This document shows, in pieces, positions 7,171 to 15,173 of a DNA stretch of 35,190 nucleotides; within the stretch, counting starts at the first letter, position 1, and each line of letters begins with the position of its first letter. Source of the stretch: a virus; the IMG/VR virus record IMGVR_UViG_3300034102_002786, positions 82,413 through 117,602 of that record; one strand, given 5' to 3'. The translations under genes were made by a program, and so were the position numbers. The notes beneath the pieces are model-generated. The model made no database searches, had not been told where the DNA came from, and saw only the letters and a list, made by a program, of their open reading frames with translations.

Positions 7171-7547
7171 GAAAAAAGAAACTAACCGCTGGTGAAAAAG
7201 CAATTAGAGTGAATGAGCAACGATTTGCTATGACTATAATTCTATGTAACCTATTAGAAGCTGAGAATGGTGTAAGTATGATTATAAAATCCGCAACCGC
7301 AGCATCTCTTATCAATATGATGGAGATGAGTATGATTGATGGTGATGATGATGGATTAAAAAATCTTATCAATAACGCTATTGACCAGTTTTGTTATGAA
7401 GTAGAAACAAAGCATGAAGTAGAGAATTATCGTAGTAGATTGATGGAAAGTGTTTTGGCATCTAGAAAATTGGTAGATGAAATTAAACAAAAAATTGGAA
7501 GAATTAAAGAAGGTGAAGATATACTTAAAAATATTTGTTTAAATTAA
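7167..7547 (+). CDS. Hypothetical helical protein (126 aa)
   Basis: It starts on an ATGA overlap with the upstream membrane protein. The product begins with a Lys-rich stretch (MRKKKLTAGEKAIRV) and is predicted almost entirely helical. Its C-terminal third (SVLASRKLVDEIKQKIGRI) is a possible coiled coil. No known motif is visible. Tight coupling to the membrane peptide suggests coordinated translation. Confidence 0.65.
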   Translation: MRKKKLTAGEKAIRVNEQRFAMTIILCNLLEAENGVSMIIKSATAASLINMMEMSMIDGDDDGLKNLINNAIDQFCYEVETKHEVENYRSRLMESVLASRKLVDEIKQKIGRIKEGEDILKNICLN

Positions 7548-7552
7548 AACTT

Positions 7553-7864
7553 ATGGCTACAATTAAAAAATTAGCAAGAGTGGTTAATACTTCAATCGAA
7601 GGAGAACCACAACACGCAGCCCTTCAGATTATAGAGACTAATAGAATATTTCAATTTTCAGAAGTGAAATATATTTTAGAGGGTGGTTCGGTAATACAAT
7701 TAGAAACTAGAATGAACGATAATGATTTGTACCAACCAACCATTCAGAAAATTTTAAATCAAGGGCATACAATAGAGGTTTCTTATTTTGAACCAACCGA
7801 AGGTCAATTATCACCTGACCAATTTCGGTATAATATGGACATAGATTTAACACTTCATTTTTAA
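7553..7864 (+). CDS. Hypothetical protein (103 aa)
   Basis: I chose the ATG at 7553 (MATIKKLARVV), five bases after the upstream stop; an in-frame start at 7535 overlaps that gene. The product is probably a mixed alpha/beta soluble protein with a C-terminal hydrophobic strand (DIDLTLHF). No family recognised. Confidence 0.65.
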   Translation: MATIKKLARVVNTSIEGEPQHAALQIIETNRIFQFSEVKYILEGGSVIQLETRMNDNDLYQPTIQKILNQGHTIEVSYFEPTEGQLSPDQFRYNMDIDLTLHF

Positions 7865-7874
7865 TAATAAAATT

Positions 7875-8006
7875 ATGTTACGCAAATTAGAATGGATATT
7901 TGATTATTATTTTGCTTGGATGTTCTATAATGGAATGAAGCAAGACCACTATGTTGAATATATGCGAAACAAATGGCCAGAAAAAATAAAAGATTTTGAA
8001 AATTAA
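7875..8006 (+). CDS. Tiny hypothetical protein (43 aa)
   Basis: ATG at 7875, stop at 8004-8006. The product reads MLRKLEWIFDYYFAWMFYNG, then a charged half ending EKIKDFEN. It is very aromatic and could lie on the membrane as an amphipathic helix. It follows the upstream gene by 10 bases, and its last codons contain the -33 box of the next promoter. Confidence 0.5.
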   Translation: MLRKLEWIFDYYFAWMFYNGMKQDHYVEYMRNKWPEKIKDFEN

Positions 8007-8025
8007 AAATATTTTTGTATCTTTG
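7995..8025 (+). promoter_or_regulatory. Bacteroidota-type promoter, class B
   Basis: TTTG at 7995-7998 and TATCTTTG at 8018-8025 are spaced by 19 bases and match the consensus closely. The box overlaps the 3' end of the upstream tiny gene. It drives the phosphoesterase and receiver-like genes starting at 8043. Confidence 0.8.
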
Positions 8026-8042
8026 TACATACTTAATAAGTT

Positions 8043-8801
8043 ATGAGAATTACACACATTTCAGATACACACAATAAGCACAATCAGCTTAATGGTAAAC
8101 TACCCGGTGGACAACTATTGATTCATTCGGGTGATTTTACGTCTATTGGTAGAAAGCACGAAGTTGAAGGATTCATTAAGTGGTTCGCTAAGCAGGATTA
8201 TACGCACAAAGTTTTCATAGCTGGTAATCACGACTTAGTTATGGATAGTGAAAGGTTGTATGAAGCTAAATCCGCTCACTTTGAACACAAAGAATACCCA
8301 ACACCTGGTGCCGAAGGTAAACCTGAATGGTTAGTTGAACTATTGAGTAACTTACCCGATGGTGTTTATTACTTAGAGAATAACTCTATTAAGTTAGAAG
8401 GTATCAACATTTGGGGTTCACCTTATTCACCGTCATTTGGTTATGGGTGGGGATTCAACAAAGATAGAGGTAATGATATTGCACAATGTTGGAATGAAAT
8501 ACCAATGGATACTGATATTGTTATTACCCACACTCCAATATATGGATACAATGATAGGGCTTCAAACACAAACCAAAATGTAGGATGTGCTGATTTGTAT
8601 CACCGAATAAAAGAGGTACAACCACACTTACACTTTTGTGGCCACATTCACGAAGCTTATGGTTGGAAAACTATGGGATTGACGAGTTGGTACGATTTAC
8701 AAACATTCAATGGTTGTAGCTGTAATTTAAGGTACGAAGCTGAAAACGCACCAATAAGCTTTGATTACAATTTTGAAAGTGGTGAGATAAATTTTATATA
8801 A
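8043..8801 (+). CDS. Calcineurin-like metallophosphoesterase
   Basis: All the metal-binding blocks of the calcineurin-like phosphoesterase fold are present in order: Asp8-x-His10 (ISDTH), Gly30-Asp31 (HSGDF), GNHD at 61-64, His163 (VITHTP), and GHIHEAYG at 200-207. The overall arrangement, with a long insert before ITHTP and the HIHEAYG end, resembles the MPPED or UPF0046 subgroup. Such enzymes hydrolyse phosphoesters, including cyclic nucleotides or RNA ends. It has its own class B promoter and overlaps the following receiver-like gene by one base, which suggests a shared pathway. Substrate unknown. Confidence 0.92.
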   Translation: MRITHISDTHNKHNQLNGKLPGGQLLIHSGDFTSIGRKHEVEGFIKWFAKQDYTHKVFIAGNHDLVMDSERLYEAKSAHFEHKEYPTPGAEGKPEWLVELLSNLPDGVYYLENNSIKLEGINIWGSPYSPSFGYGWGFNKDRGNDIAQCWNEIPMDTDIVITHTPIYGYNDRASNTNQNVGCADLYHRIKEVQPHLHFCGHIHEAYGWKTMGLTSWYDLQTFNGCSCNLRYEAENAPISFDYNFESGEINFI

Positions 8802-9220
8802 TGATAAAAAATAAAATGAGATTATATTTGGATGATGTAAGAACTCCAAAAGATAGTGGATGGGAAGTAGTTAAGAGTTATGATGAATTTATAAAACACA
8901 TTCAACTTAATCGCTTGGATGCCTATGAAGTTATTTCATTGGACCACGATTTGGGTAGAACTGCTATGGATGAATACTTTAACAATGTTCATCCTAATTA
9001 CACATTAGATTATAATAACATAAAAGAAAAAACAGGTTTAGATTGTGCTAAATGGTTAGTTGCCGAAAGTATGACTTCTAAAATACCACTTCCGCAAATC
9101 TATACACATTCAGCTAACCCAATTGGTTCGGCTAATATTATGGGATACATCAACAATTACTTAATGAATTGTAGATTACCACAAACTTGTGTAAGAGTAA
9201 AAATAGAACATACAATTTAA
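8801..9220 (+). CDS. Cyclic-phosphate processing receiver-domain (cREC-like) protein
   Basis: The protein begins MIKNKMRLYLDDVRTPKDSGW and has a second conserved block VISLDHDLG (residues 44-52). The LYLDDxRTP plus SLDHDLG pair is the signature of the receiver-like family described as a cyclic-phosphate processing domain. That family keeps the receiver fold but is proposed to act on nucleic-acid ends, not in phosphorelay. The start overlaps the phosphoesterase stop by one base (TAATG); an internal ATG at 8816 would give MRLYLDD and is also possible. Pairing with a phosphoesterase suggests RNA- or nucleotide-end processing. The role is inferred. Confidence 0.8.
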   Translation: MIKNKMRLYLDDVRTPKDSGWEVVKSYDEFIKHIQLNRLDAYEVISLDHDLGRTAMDEYFNNVHPNYTLDYNNIKEKTGLDCAKWLVAESMTSKIPLPQIYTHSANPIGSANIMGYINNYLMNCRLPQTCVRVKIEHTI

Positions 9221-9240
9221 TAAAAACAAAAACAAATGTT

Positions 9241-9615
9241 ATGGGACTTAAAAAACAATTCTTAGAGAAAATTAAAGCAAACTATCCTGAATTTGATCTT
9301 GAAACTTCATCCGTAGAGATTGAGTTTTGTGGTGGTGGGGATAACTTTGATTCATTCACTTACGTTTCGGTTTCCGATTACAAAGATGGAAAGTATAAAG
9401 AGCTAGAAGGTAACTTTGATGCTAACACAAATGATAATGTAGATTTCCTATTTGAGATTATTGATGCAACTGGTGTTAGCTATAACTTCAACAACGCAGG
9501 AACAACAGGCCGTATTCGTTATGAAGATGGTGAGTTGACTTGTGAAACAACTGTATCCGATGAATATTGGGGTGAGTTGGAAGAAGATGAAGATGACGAA
9601 GAAGAAACTAAATAG
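9241..9615 (+). CDS. Hypothetical acidic protein (124 aa)
   Basis: I preferred the ATG at 9241 (MGLKKQFLEKI) to one at 9187, which would overlap the upstream gene by 34 bases. The product is strongly acidic, with a C-terminal run of Glu/Asp (EEDEDDEEETK) and a predicted beta-rich core (SVEIEFCGGGDNFDSFTYV). Acidic tails can mimic nucleic acid, but nothing here proves that. The next gene begins 2 bases downstream. Confidence 0.65.
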   Translation: MGLKKQFLEKIKANYPEFDLETSSVEIEFCGGGDNFDSFTYVSVSDYKDGKYKELEGNFDANTNDNVDFLFEIIDATGVSYNFNNAGTTGRIRYEDGELTCETTVSDEYWGELEEDEDDEEETK

Positions 9616-9617
9616 TT

Positions 9618-10022
9618 ATGGCAAATCCTTTAAAACATTCTCAATCATCCGTTAAGTTATGGGGTGGCAAGGTAGAAGACTACTTGCCACTTCATAATAA
9701 GATGGATAGTAGTAAGAAATATTTTTCCGATAATAGGCATCGTGCGTTGACCCACAATATGTTTTTTATCTTTGAAGTTATGATTCCACTATTCGGCGAA
9801 TACATTACCAATTCAGATGGTAAAATAGTTTCAGTAAAAGATATATGTGAGTGGCACATTTTGGAAGACTTTGGTAAAAAGTATATTCCAAATGTATCTG
9901 ATTACCTTTGTGAAATGGAAATAAAAAGTTGGATGGCTAATGGTATTGGTGAGGCGCCCGCATCACAAAAGAAAATGAAAACTGTAACCGAAAGAATTAC
10001 TAAAGTTATAAAGATAGATTAA
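9618..10022 (+). CDS. DUF6915-like conserved phage protein
   Basis: The N-terminal blocks HSQSSVKLWGGKVEDYLPLH and RHRALTHNMF, with the later SVKDICEWHILEDFG and IPNVSDYL segments, match the pattern I recall for the DUF6915 family of phage and bacterial proteins. It has several conserved His/Asp residues (HNKMD, RHRALTH, EWHILEDFG) that suggest a metal or catalytic site. It is 134 aa with no membrane segment. The family function is unknown. Confidence 0.7.
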   Translation: MANPLKHSQSSVKLWGGKVEDYLPLHNKMDSSKKYFSDNRHRALTHNMFFIFEVMIPLFGEYITNSDGKIVSVKDICEWHILEDFGKKYIPNVSDYLCEMEIKSWMANGIGEAPASQKKMKTVTERITKVIKID

Positions 10023-10023
10023 T

Positions 10024-10332
10024 ATGAAAACTAAAAACAATAATGAAATTTATTTAGGTAGTTATGGATACTTAAATATAAAAACATCTGAAACTGTTGA
10101 AGCTAAAAATTTATTAAGGTTAAAAGTTGGAGATGATAAATACGAAATTTTAGAAGTAAAAATCTTAGCCGATTTCAGTAAAATACCTGATAAGTACCAC
10201 GAGGTTTTTTTAAATATGTTTAGTTCAAAGTATATGGATTCGGTTTCATTTGGTGATAACCCATTTTCACAATGTGTTCCACCACCAAAGAAAAGATGGT
10301 GGGAATTTTGGAAAGCTAATTTAAATATATAA
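10024..10332 (+). CDS. Hypothetical protein, paralogue of the 21905 gene
   Basis: A 102-aa protein with the segment ADFSKIPDKYHEVFLNMFSS, which aligns with ADFTDIPHHLHQTYFQSLVS in the product of the gene at 21905-22216; both also share an IKTS motif upstream. They therefore look like distant paralogues. The C-terminus is a basic, Trp-rich tail (KKRWWEFWK). Its stop overlaps the start of the glycosyltransferase gene by one base. Confidence 0.65.
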   Translation: MKTKNNNEIYLGSYGYLNIKTSETVEAKNLLRLKVGDDKYEILEVKILADFSKIPDKYHEVFLNMFSSKYMDSVSFGDNPFSQCVPPPKKRWWEFWKANLNI

Positions 10333-11303
10333 TGAAAATTACAGTTGTAGTTAGAACTTATAATAGGCCTGATTTTTTAAGAGAGGCTTTAGCATCAATA
10401 CAATTACAAACCCATCCTAATTGGGAAGTATTGATATTTGATGATGCTGCATCTGATATTAATTTTTCTATTTACAAAAAATTTAAATCTAATAATTTAG
10501 ATAAAAGAGTTTTATATTTAACAAGTCAGAGTGAATATGAACTATTTAAAAATTCTTGGCTATTAGCTCCAGATTTGGCAAATGGTGAAGTTATAGTCAG
10601 GTTAGATGATGATGATATGCTAACCGAAGATGCTTTAGAATTTGTAAATGAGATTTATGAAAAAAATAAAGAATTAGAATTCACTTATGGTTCTAGCGTA
10701 TTCTTTAAAGATAAAGATTTACAAAATTTAATATCTACAAAAAATCCATTCGAACACCCACCAAGCAGAGATATTTGGGCTCCTTATACAATTCCAAACA
10801 ACCACCCGTGGAGAGAACCTTGGACATTCATACAAAATTTTTATGACCAACCAAAAAACTATACATCAATAATACACGCAGCTAAAGCAAATGCATTTTG
10901 TATATACCATACCTATACAATGAGAACTGAATCTGTTAAACGTGTTAAAGATAAAATAACCGTAACGTCTAATTTTGTTGATGATTTGGAATTTTTAGGA
11001 AGTTTGGATAATCTAAGTTTGGGATACAATTCTGTAAAAAAGATTTTGTGTTATGTAAGAATACACGATTTGGGTAGAGTAACTGATAATGGTAGAGTAA
11101 CGGATAATACAAATATGTGGCAAGAAAACTTTAGAGTTAGAGACAAAGTTGATGAGCTAAGAAGTTCCGGCTTTATTTCAAAAATAATTCCTATCCAATC
11201 TGATAAAAATAAAAATGATGAGATTAATGATGAGCTAAAAGCTACATTTTTAACCTATATTGATAAAATACAGCCTATTGCTAACTCATTGATAATCAAT
11301 TAG
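10332..11303 (+). CDS. Family-2 glycosyltransferase (GT-A fold)
   Basis: The N-terminus has the GT2 nucleotide-sugar-binding pattern (VVRTYNRPDFLREALASI, residues 6-23, then FDD at 36-38) and the metal-binding DxD-type motif RLDDDD at residues 90-95. The remaining ~220 residues form the acceptor-binding part. GT2 enzymes transfer a sugar from an NDP-sugar to a glycan, protein or modified base. In a phage the likely targets are host surface glycans, virion proteins or DNA bases; the sequence does not decide which. Codons are more AT-rich than in the neighbouring genes, suggesting separate acquisition. Its stop overlaps a repeat of the 19-base family. Confidence 0.88.
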   Translation: MKITVVVRTYNRPDFLREALASIQLQTHPNWEVLIFDDAASDINFSIYKKFKSNNLDKRVLYLTSQSEYELFKNSWLLAPDLANGEVIVRLDDDDMLTEDALEFVNEIYEKNKELEFTYGSSVFFKDKDLQNLISTKNPFEHPPSRDIWAPYTIPNNHPWREPWTFIQNFYDQPKNYTSIIHAAKANAFCIYHTYTMRTESVKRVKDKITVTSNFVDDLEFLGSLDNLSLGYNSVKKILCYVRIHDLGRVTDNGRVTDNTNMWQENFRVRDKVDELRSSGFISKIIPIQSDKNKNDEINDELKATFLTYIDKIQPIANSLIIN

Positions 11304-11331
11304 TTATAACTTATTGAAAATCAACCGATTA
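11288..11331 (-). repeat. 19-base repeat family, copies B (two, degenerate)
   Basis: Two reverse-oriented, imperfect copies of TAACGTGTTGATTATCAAT lie at 11288-11306 (16 of 19 bases matching) and 11313-11331, in tandem every 25 bases. The first overlaps the last codons of the glycosyltransferase gene. They lie immediately before a class A promoter, 15 bases from its -33 box. Confidence 0.65.
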
Positions 11332-11345
11332 CAACCAAAAAATTA

Positions 11346-11377
11346 TTTGGTAATTTCAGGTATTTTTCGTATCTTTA
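11346..11377 (+). promoter_or_regulatory. Class A promoter
   Basis: TTTG at 11346-11349 and TATCTTTA at 11370-11377, 20 bases apart, then CTATGTAATAAAGTC. The initial transcribed sequence ACTATGTAATAAAG is repeated at 25.96, 28.23 and 29.64 kb. It drives the operon from 11399. Confidence 0.85.
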
Positions 11378-11398
11378 CTATGTAATAAAGTCAAAGAT

Positions 11399-11827
11399 AT
11401 GAACACGAAACACCCTATTTCAGCTCAGAATTTAGTTCACTTAATCAACAAAGAAGGTAAAAAATTGAGTGGTGCTCCCTTTACTATTCGAAGTAAAAAG
11501 ACTGGTAAAGATTATACTTTTAAAGTATCGCAAGCACTATTCAATAACATTAACTACCTACATTTGAAAGTAGAGATTCAGTATCTTAATTTCAAATATA
11601 TGGGTTGGTACAAAGATGGTAAAGTGATTAACAAAAAAGTAGAAGTTAAAACACCCGCTTCTGAAGCTATTAGTTGGTTTATGAAAATGTTACTTACTAA
11701 CCGATTTGACGTGTTGGATACCAATGTTGATATTTTCCACTTAGGTAAATGTTTGAAGTGTGGTAAAACTTTAACCGATGCTAACTCAATCGAAGTTGGT
11801 TTTGGTCCTGTATGTAGAAATTTCTAA
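11399..11827 (+). CDS. DUF6011-family zinc-ribbon phage protein
   Basis: The C-terminal 30 residues read CLKCGKTLTDANS and then GFGPVC: Cys118-x-x-Cys121, then Cys139 within GxGPxC. That is the DUF6011 signature found in many phage proteins. The N-terminal ~110 residues are a beta-rich extension that carries a basic loop (RSKKTGKDYTFKV). It probably binds zinc and may contact nucleic acid. First gene after a class A promoter. Confidence 0.85.
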   Translation: MNTKHPISAQNLVHLINKEGKKLSGAPFTIRSKKTGKDYTFKVSQALFNNINYLHLKVEIQYLNFKYMGWYKDGKVINKKVEVKTPASEAISWFMKMLLTNRFDVLDTNVDIFHLGKCLKCGKTLTDANSIEVGFGPVCRNF

Positions 11828-11837
11828 AATTAAGTAT

Positions 11838-12239
11838 ATGAAACAAAATTCAGTTCAGTTGCCCGATTCCTTTATTAAGGGATTGATTGTTAAGGTTCAC
11901 GTTTCTCTTAATGGTAAAACCGATGTTAAAGAGTTAAAAGTATGTATGGTAAAAGCCCGTTCAATTACTTTTATAGAAGTTGATAGAGTTAATCGCCAAA
12001 ACATCTTTCGTAAAGTAGAGCGTAAAGATATTGTTGAATTCAGACCTACAGCTATTTGTGAAGTTACGGTTAGGGATGGTATATTGCCGGTTAGATGGGA
12101 AAGTAGTTGGGATAGTATTGGAATAAATCCAGTTAAAATGAGTCCTTATACTAGAAAACATTTTAGTACTCATTCAAAGGGATGGGCCCCAACACTTCCA
12201 TCAACAACAAATTCAGCAGCAGGATTTCCAATGGTATAA
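11838..12239 (+). CDS. Hypothetical protein (133 aa)
   Basis: I chose the ATG at 11838, preceded by AAAATTAAGTAT, over an upstream frame-consistent ATG at 11778 inside the previous gene. The product is basic and beta-rich (LIVKVHVSLNGKTDVKELKV) with a low-complexity Ser/Thr/Pro end (STTNSAAGFPMV). No family recognised. Confidence 0.65.
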   Translation: MKQNSVQLPDSFIKGLIVKVHVSLNGKTDVKELKVCMVKARSITFIEVDRVNRQNIFRKVERKDIVEFRPTAICEVTVRDGILPVRWESSWDSIGINPVKMSPYTRKHFSTHSKGWAPTLPSTTNSAAGFPMV

Positions 12240-12251
12240 AAATTATAAGAT

Positions 12252-12515
12252 ATGAATATGAAAGTAAATGTAAACAAATTAGAAATGACTAGTTGTACTA
12301 AATGTGGTAATGATATGCCACTTTTACGATTCACAAAGTATGGTTATAGAAGTTGTGTGAATTGTAGTACGGTAGCTAGAGTAGGTGGAGTAGCAATCGC
12401 TAACCACAAAACAGGTAATGAAATTCAGATAATGCCAGCCGAAGATGCGGATAGATTGTATAGATTGTCGCAACGAAGTGGTTATGGTGTTTGTAAAGGA
12501 ATGAAACATAATTAA
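12252..12515 (+). CDS. Small zinc-ribbon protein with AARLYRL-like tail
   Basis: An 87-aa protein with two Cys-x-x-Cys pairs, CTKC (residues 15-18) and CVNC (35-38), forming a zinc ribbon, followed by IQIMPAEDADRLYRLSQRSG. I recall similar zinc-ribbon proteins with a closing IQIM...A...L...SxRxGxG segment in other large phages. It probably binds nucleic acid or protein. The next gene starts 1 base after the stop. Confidence 0.75.
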   Translation: MNMKVNVNKLEMTSCTKCGNDMPLLRFTKYGYRSCVNCSTVARVGGVAIANHKTGNEIQIMPAEDADRLYRLSQRSGYGVCKGMKHN

Positions 12516-12516
12516 T

Positions 12517-12879
12517 ATGATAGAGAATTTAAGTAAGATTAAGGATATGGAATTCAATTTTCCAATTAAGAACGCTAGACAAGCTATGTATAAAGTTGTT
12601 AGTGTAAACGAATTGAGTAAAACAAATTCAACAACAGGTAATTGGGGAGCCGTTATACTTGCCGCAGTTGATAAAACGTTAGGGTATATGGTGCCGGAGC
12701 ATGTTGTATTTACAATTGAGTATGATACTGAAGTTATACCCACATTCAAAATAACAGCAATCACATCCGATAACGAAAGTGCTAAGATTGAAGTAAGTAG
12801 AAGTGGATTGAATACACCTGAAAGATTTTTTGAATCATTAAAATCATTAGCAGAGCATAGTGTAGTATTTAGAGCATAA
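12517..12879 (+). CDS. Hypothetical protein (120 aa)
   Basis: The start MIENLSKIKDMEFNF is reminiscent of the IENIxKIxGxxF start of the ENI family described at 20975 and 31389, but the rest of the protein lacks the family's YxF and LxR core, so I do not assign it. It has a central hydrophobic strand region (GNWGAVILAAV) and a helical C-terminus. It starts one base after the upstream stop. Confidence 0.6.
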   Translation: MIENLSKIKDMEFNFPIKNARQAMYKVVSVNELSKTNSTTGNWGAVILAAVDKTLGYMVPEHVVFTIEYDTEVIPTFKITAITSDNESAKIEVSRSGLNTPERFFESLKSLAEHSVVFRA

Positions 12880-12890
12880 AAACAAAAAAT

Positions 12891-13148
12891 ATGAGAGTAA
12901 TTTATAAATACGAATTAACACAAACAATTCAACTACCAATTGATTCACAAGTTTTAAAAGTTGGAATGCAAAATGGTATTATGCAAATGTGGGTATTAGT
13001 AGACCCAAATTGGAAACAAACATCCCAACGTAATTTTGAAATAATTGGTACGGGACATGAGTTTGAATTTGATTATTTAACGCATACCTACATTGATTCA
13101 TTATTCGATGGCCCATTTGTATGGCATATTTGGGAACTAAATAAATAA
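12891..13148 (+). CDS. DUF7352-like conserved protein
   Basis: The blocks IYKYELTQTIQLPIDSQVLK, MQMWVLVDP, IIGTGHEF and PFVWHIWEL fit the small family I know as DUF7352, common in phages and bacteria. At 85 aa the length is typical. The fold is likely a compact beta barrel. Its role is unknown. Confidence 0.75.
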   Translation: MRVIYKYELTQTIQLPIDSQVLKVGMQNGIMQMWVLVDPNWKQTSQRNFEIIGTGHEFEFDYLTHTYIDSLFDGPFVWHIWELNK

Positions 13149-13159
13149 AAAATAAAGAT

Positions 13160-13348
13160 ATGTTTAACGAACAAATATTTTGGAAAGAAAATTTTACCGA
13201 TGGGGAAGCCAAAGGTGGATTCTTTGTTAGAGCAGTAGAACTTAAAAAGTTTTTAGAAATAGTTGAAGCGGCAGAGCATGGTGGTGAGGTTGTTGGACTT
13301 CGCTTTAGTGATAATAATTTAGAAGTAATTGTAACCCCTAAAAATTAA
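13160..13348 (+). CDS. Small hypothetical protein (62 aa)
   Basis: A 62-aa protein with a likely helix (VRAVELKKFLEIVEAAEHGG) followed by two strands (VVGLRFSDNNLEVIV). It is probably soluble. It sits 3 bases before the DNA ligase gene, so it is likely cotranscribed with it. No family recognised. Confidence 0.6.
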   Translation: MFNEQIFWKENFTDGEAKGGFFVRAVELKKFLEIVEAAEHGGEVVGLRFSDNNLEVIVTPKN

Positions 13349-13351
13349 AAT

Positions 13352-14452
13352 ATGTTATTTGAAACAATTTACAAAGCCACTAAAGGTGGTAAGGTGCAAG
13401 AGTGGACAATTGAAGTAGTAAAGAATAGGTATCGTACTATTTCAGGCCAAACTGACGGTAAGAAAGTAGTTAGTGAATGGACTAGTGTGTTTGGTAAAAA
13501 TGAAGGTAGAGCAAACGAAACTACCGCTAATGAGCAAGCAGTTAAAGAAGCTGAAGCTAAACATAAGTTGAAGTTGGAGCGTGGTTACTTTGAGAATATT
13601 AAGAACATTAATAAGAAACAATACTTTGAACCTATGTTGGCTGGTAAGTGGGAAGATAGAAAAGACAAGATTGAATACCCTATCTATTCACAACCAAAGC
13701 TGGACGGGATACGTTGTATTGTAACCATTGATGGTATGTTCAGTAGGAATGGTAAAGAGATTATATCAGCACCACATATTAGAGAATCGTTGGATAAACT
13801 ATTTCAGCACGAACCTGATTTGATATTGGATGGTGAGTTGTACGCTGATAAGTTCGCTAATGATTTCAACGCTATCGTATCATTGGTTAAGAAAACAAAA
13901 CCAACAGCGGATGACCTGAAACAAAGTGCTAAGAACATTGAGTATCACGTTTATGATATACCTTCTGTTGATGGTACTTTCAAAGAAAGGTGTATTGAGT
14001 TAGATGAATTGAGTTTAGATTTTCCTAAGTGTGTAAAGCAAGTTGAAACGCACATAGTGAAAAACGAAAGTGAAGTGACAGATTGGTATGAAAACTATGT
14101 TGAGAGGGGATATGAAGGTCAGATGTTGAGAACCGATGGAGTTTATGAAAACAAACGTTCAAAGAATTTGTTGAAGCACAAATCATTCATTGACGAAGAA
14201 TATACTATCATTGATATTTGTGAAGGTGAAGGTAATAGGGCAGGAACTGCGGGTTATATGGTATTTGAAACGGCAGAAGGTAAACGATTCAAATCAAATG
14301 TAAAGGGGACATGGGATGAAACTGCTGAAATGCTAAAGAGTAAAAAGAAACTAATAGGTAAGCAAGCAACGATTAAGTATTTCAACTTAACACCCGATGG
14401 TATCCCTCGTTTTCCTTTTGTGATTAATATTGATAGAAATTCATATGAGTAA
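13352..14452 (+). CDS. ATP-dependent DNA ligase
   Basis: A 366-aa nucleotidyltransferase-type ligase that seals nicks in duplex DNA using ATP. Motif I is QPKLDGIR with the AMP-accepting lysine Lys116; SRNGKE (131-136) is motif III; LDGELY (159-164) follows; EGQMLR (255-260) is motif IV; LLKHKSF (273-279) is motif V. The last ~85 residues form the OB-fold. The first ~75 residues (KGGKVQEWTIEVV, then GQTDGKKVVSEW and a charged helix) resemble a WGR-like module, unusual for a minimal phage ligase. The next gene overlaps its stop by 8 bases. Confidence 0.93.
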   Translation: MLFETIYKATKGGKVQEWTIEVVKNRYRTISGQTDGKKVVSEWTSVFGKNEGRANETTANEQAVKEAEAKHKLKLERGYFENIKNINKKQYFEPMLAGKWEDRKDKIEYPIYSQPKLDGIRCIVTIDGMFSRNGKEIISAPHIRESLDKLFQHEPDLILDGELYADKFANDFNAIVSLVKKTKPTADDLKQSAKNIEYHVYDIPSVDGTFKERCIELDELSLDFPKCVKQVETHIVKNESEVTDWYENYVERGYEGQMLRTDGVYENKRSKNLLKHKSFIDEEYTIIDICEGEGNRAGTAGYMVFETAEGKRFKSNVKGTWDETAEMLKSKKKLIGKQATIKYFNLTPDGIPRFPFVINIDRNSYE

Positions 14453-14846
14453 AGAAAAAAAGAAACCTGATTTGGTTGTATGGGATGCTGAACGTGGTTA
14501 CTATCCAAGAGAATTAACCTATGGTAGTAATAACGGAGCACCTGCTATACAATTAGAGGATGTTGGTGGATGGAAACAAATACAAGCTCAAAACGCTAAT
14601 AAGATATTCACTAAAAAGTATGAGGAAATAAAAGATGAATTCAAAAAATTAGTGGATGAAGTTAGTTGGAATGAATTTGTATATTCAGCAACTTACAACT
14701 TTTTGCCTGTAATTGGTGAGACATATTATCTATATGAAAAAAAAGATGGTAGTCCATTCCTTTCATTAATAGCACCTAGTGAATGGAATATGGAATTTAT
14801 AGGAGCAACTAGATTAGAATCAAATAATAAATGGATAAAAATATGA
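14445..14846 (+). CDS. DUF2452-family protein
   Basis: I chose the ATG at 14445 (MSKEKKKPDLVVWDAERGYY) over a TTG at 14430. The run LTYGSNNGAPAIQLEDVGGW, the KYEEIKDEF helix, and the C-terminal IAPSEWNMEFIGATRLES match the DUF2452 family, found in bacteria and phages with no established function. At 133 aa it is typical. It overlaps the ligase gene by 8 bases, and the next gene by 4. Confidence 0.85.
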   Translation: MSKEKKKPDLVVWDAERGYYPRELTYGSNNGAPAIQLEDVGGWKQIQAQNANKIFTKKYEEIKDEFKKLVDEVSWNEFVYSATYNFLPVIGETYYLYEKKDGSPFLSLIAPSEWNMEFIGATRLESNNKWIKI

Positions 14847-15136
14847 ACCCAACACAATTAGTACAACAAATTATTGCAAATTATCAAACATCTCCGGGTA
14901 CAATTTACAATACGCCAACAAAAACAAAAGCTATATTCGTAATGAGAGTACCATCTTCAATGGGTGCAGCTGAATTAAAAAATGTTAGGGATGCACTTTC
15001 AAAGGATAGTATTACAGATGATTATCATATTGTTGTAGTACCTAGTTCCGATAATGATTTTGGGTTTGAAATGTATAACGCTGATAAAATTGAAGTTCAA
15101 AAGTGGAATGAGTTAGTAAATAGAATTTTGAAATAA
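14843..15136 (+). CDS. Hypothetical protein (97 aa)
   Basis: I prefer the ATG at 14843, which gives a 4-base ATGA overlap with the DUF2452 gene; an ATG at 14831 would add four residues. The product begins MNPTQLVQQIIANYQ and appears alpha/beta: a strand (AIFVMRVPS), a helix (GAAELKNVRDALSK) and a strand (YHIVVVPSS), then an acidic end. No family recognised. Confidence 0.65.
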   Translation: MNPTQLVQQIIANYQTSPGTIYNTPTKTKAIFVMRVPSSMGAAELKNVRDALSKDSITDDYHIVVVPSSDNDFGFEMYNADKIEVQKWNELVNRILK

Positions 15137-15137
15137 A

Positions 15138-15169
15138 TTTGGTAGATTAAAAAATTATTCGTATATTTG
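15138..15169 (+). promoter_or_regulatory. Class B promoter with a near-leaderless start
   Basis: TTTG at 15138-15141 and TATATTTG at 15162-15169, spaced by 20 bases, in the context TTCGTATATTTGTA. The next ATG is at 15174, only four bases after the -7 box. With normal initiation a few bases downstream, the transcript would begin at or just before the start codon. Confidence 0.75.
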
Positions 15170-15173
15170 TAAA

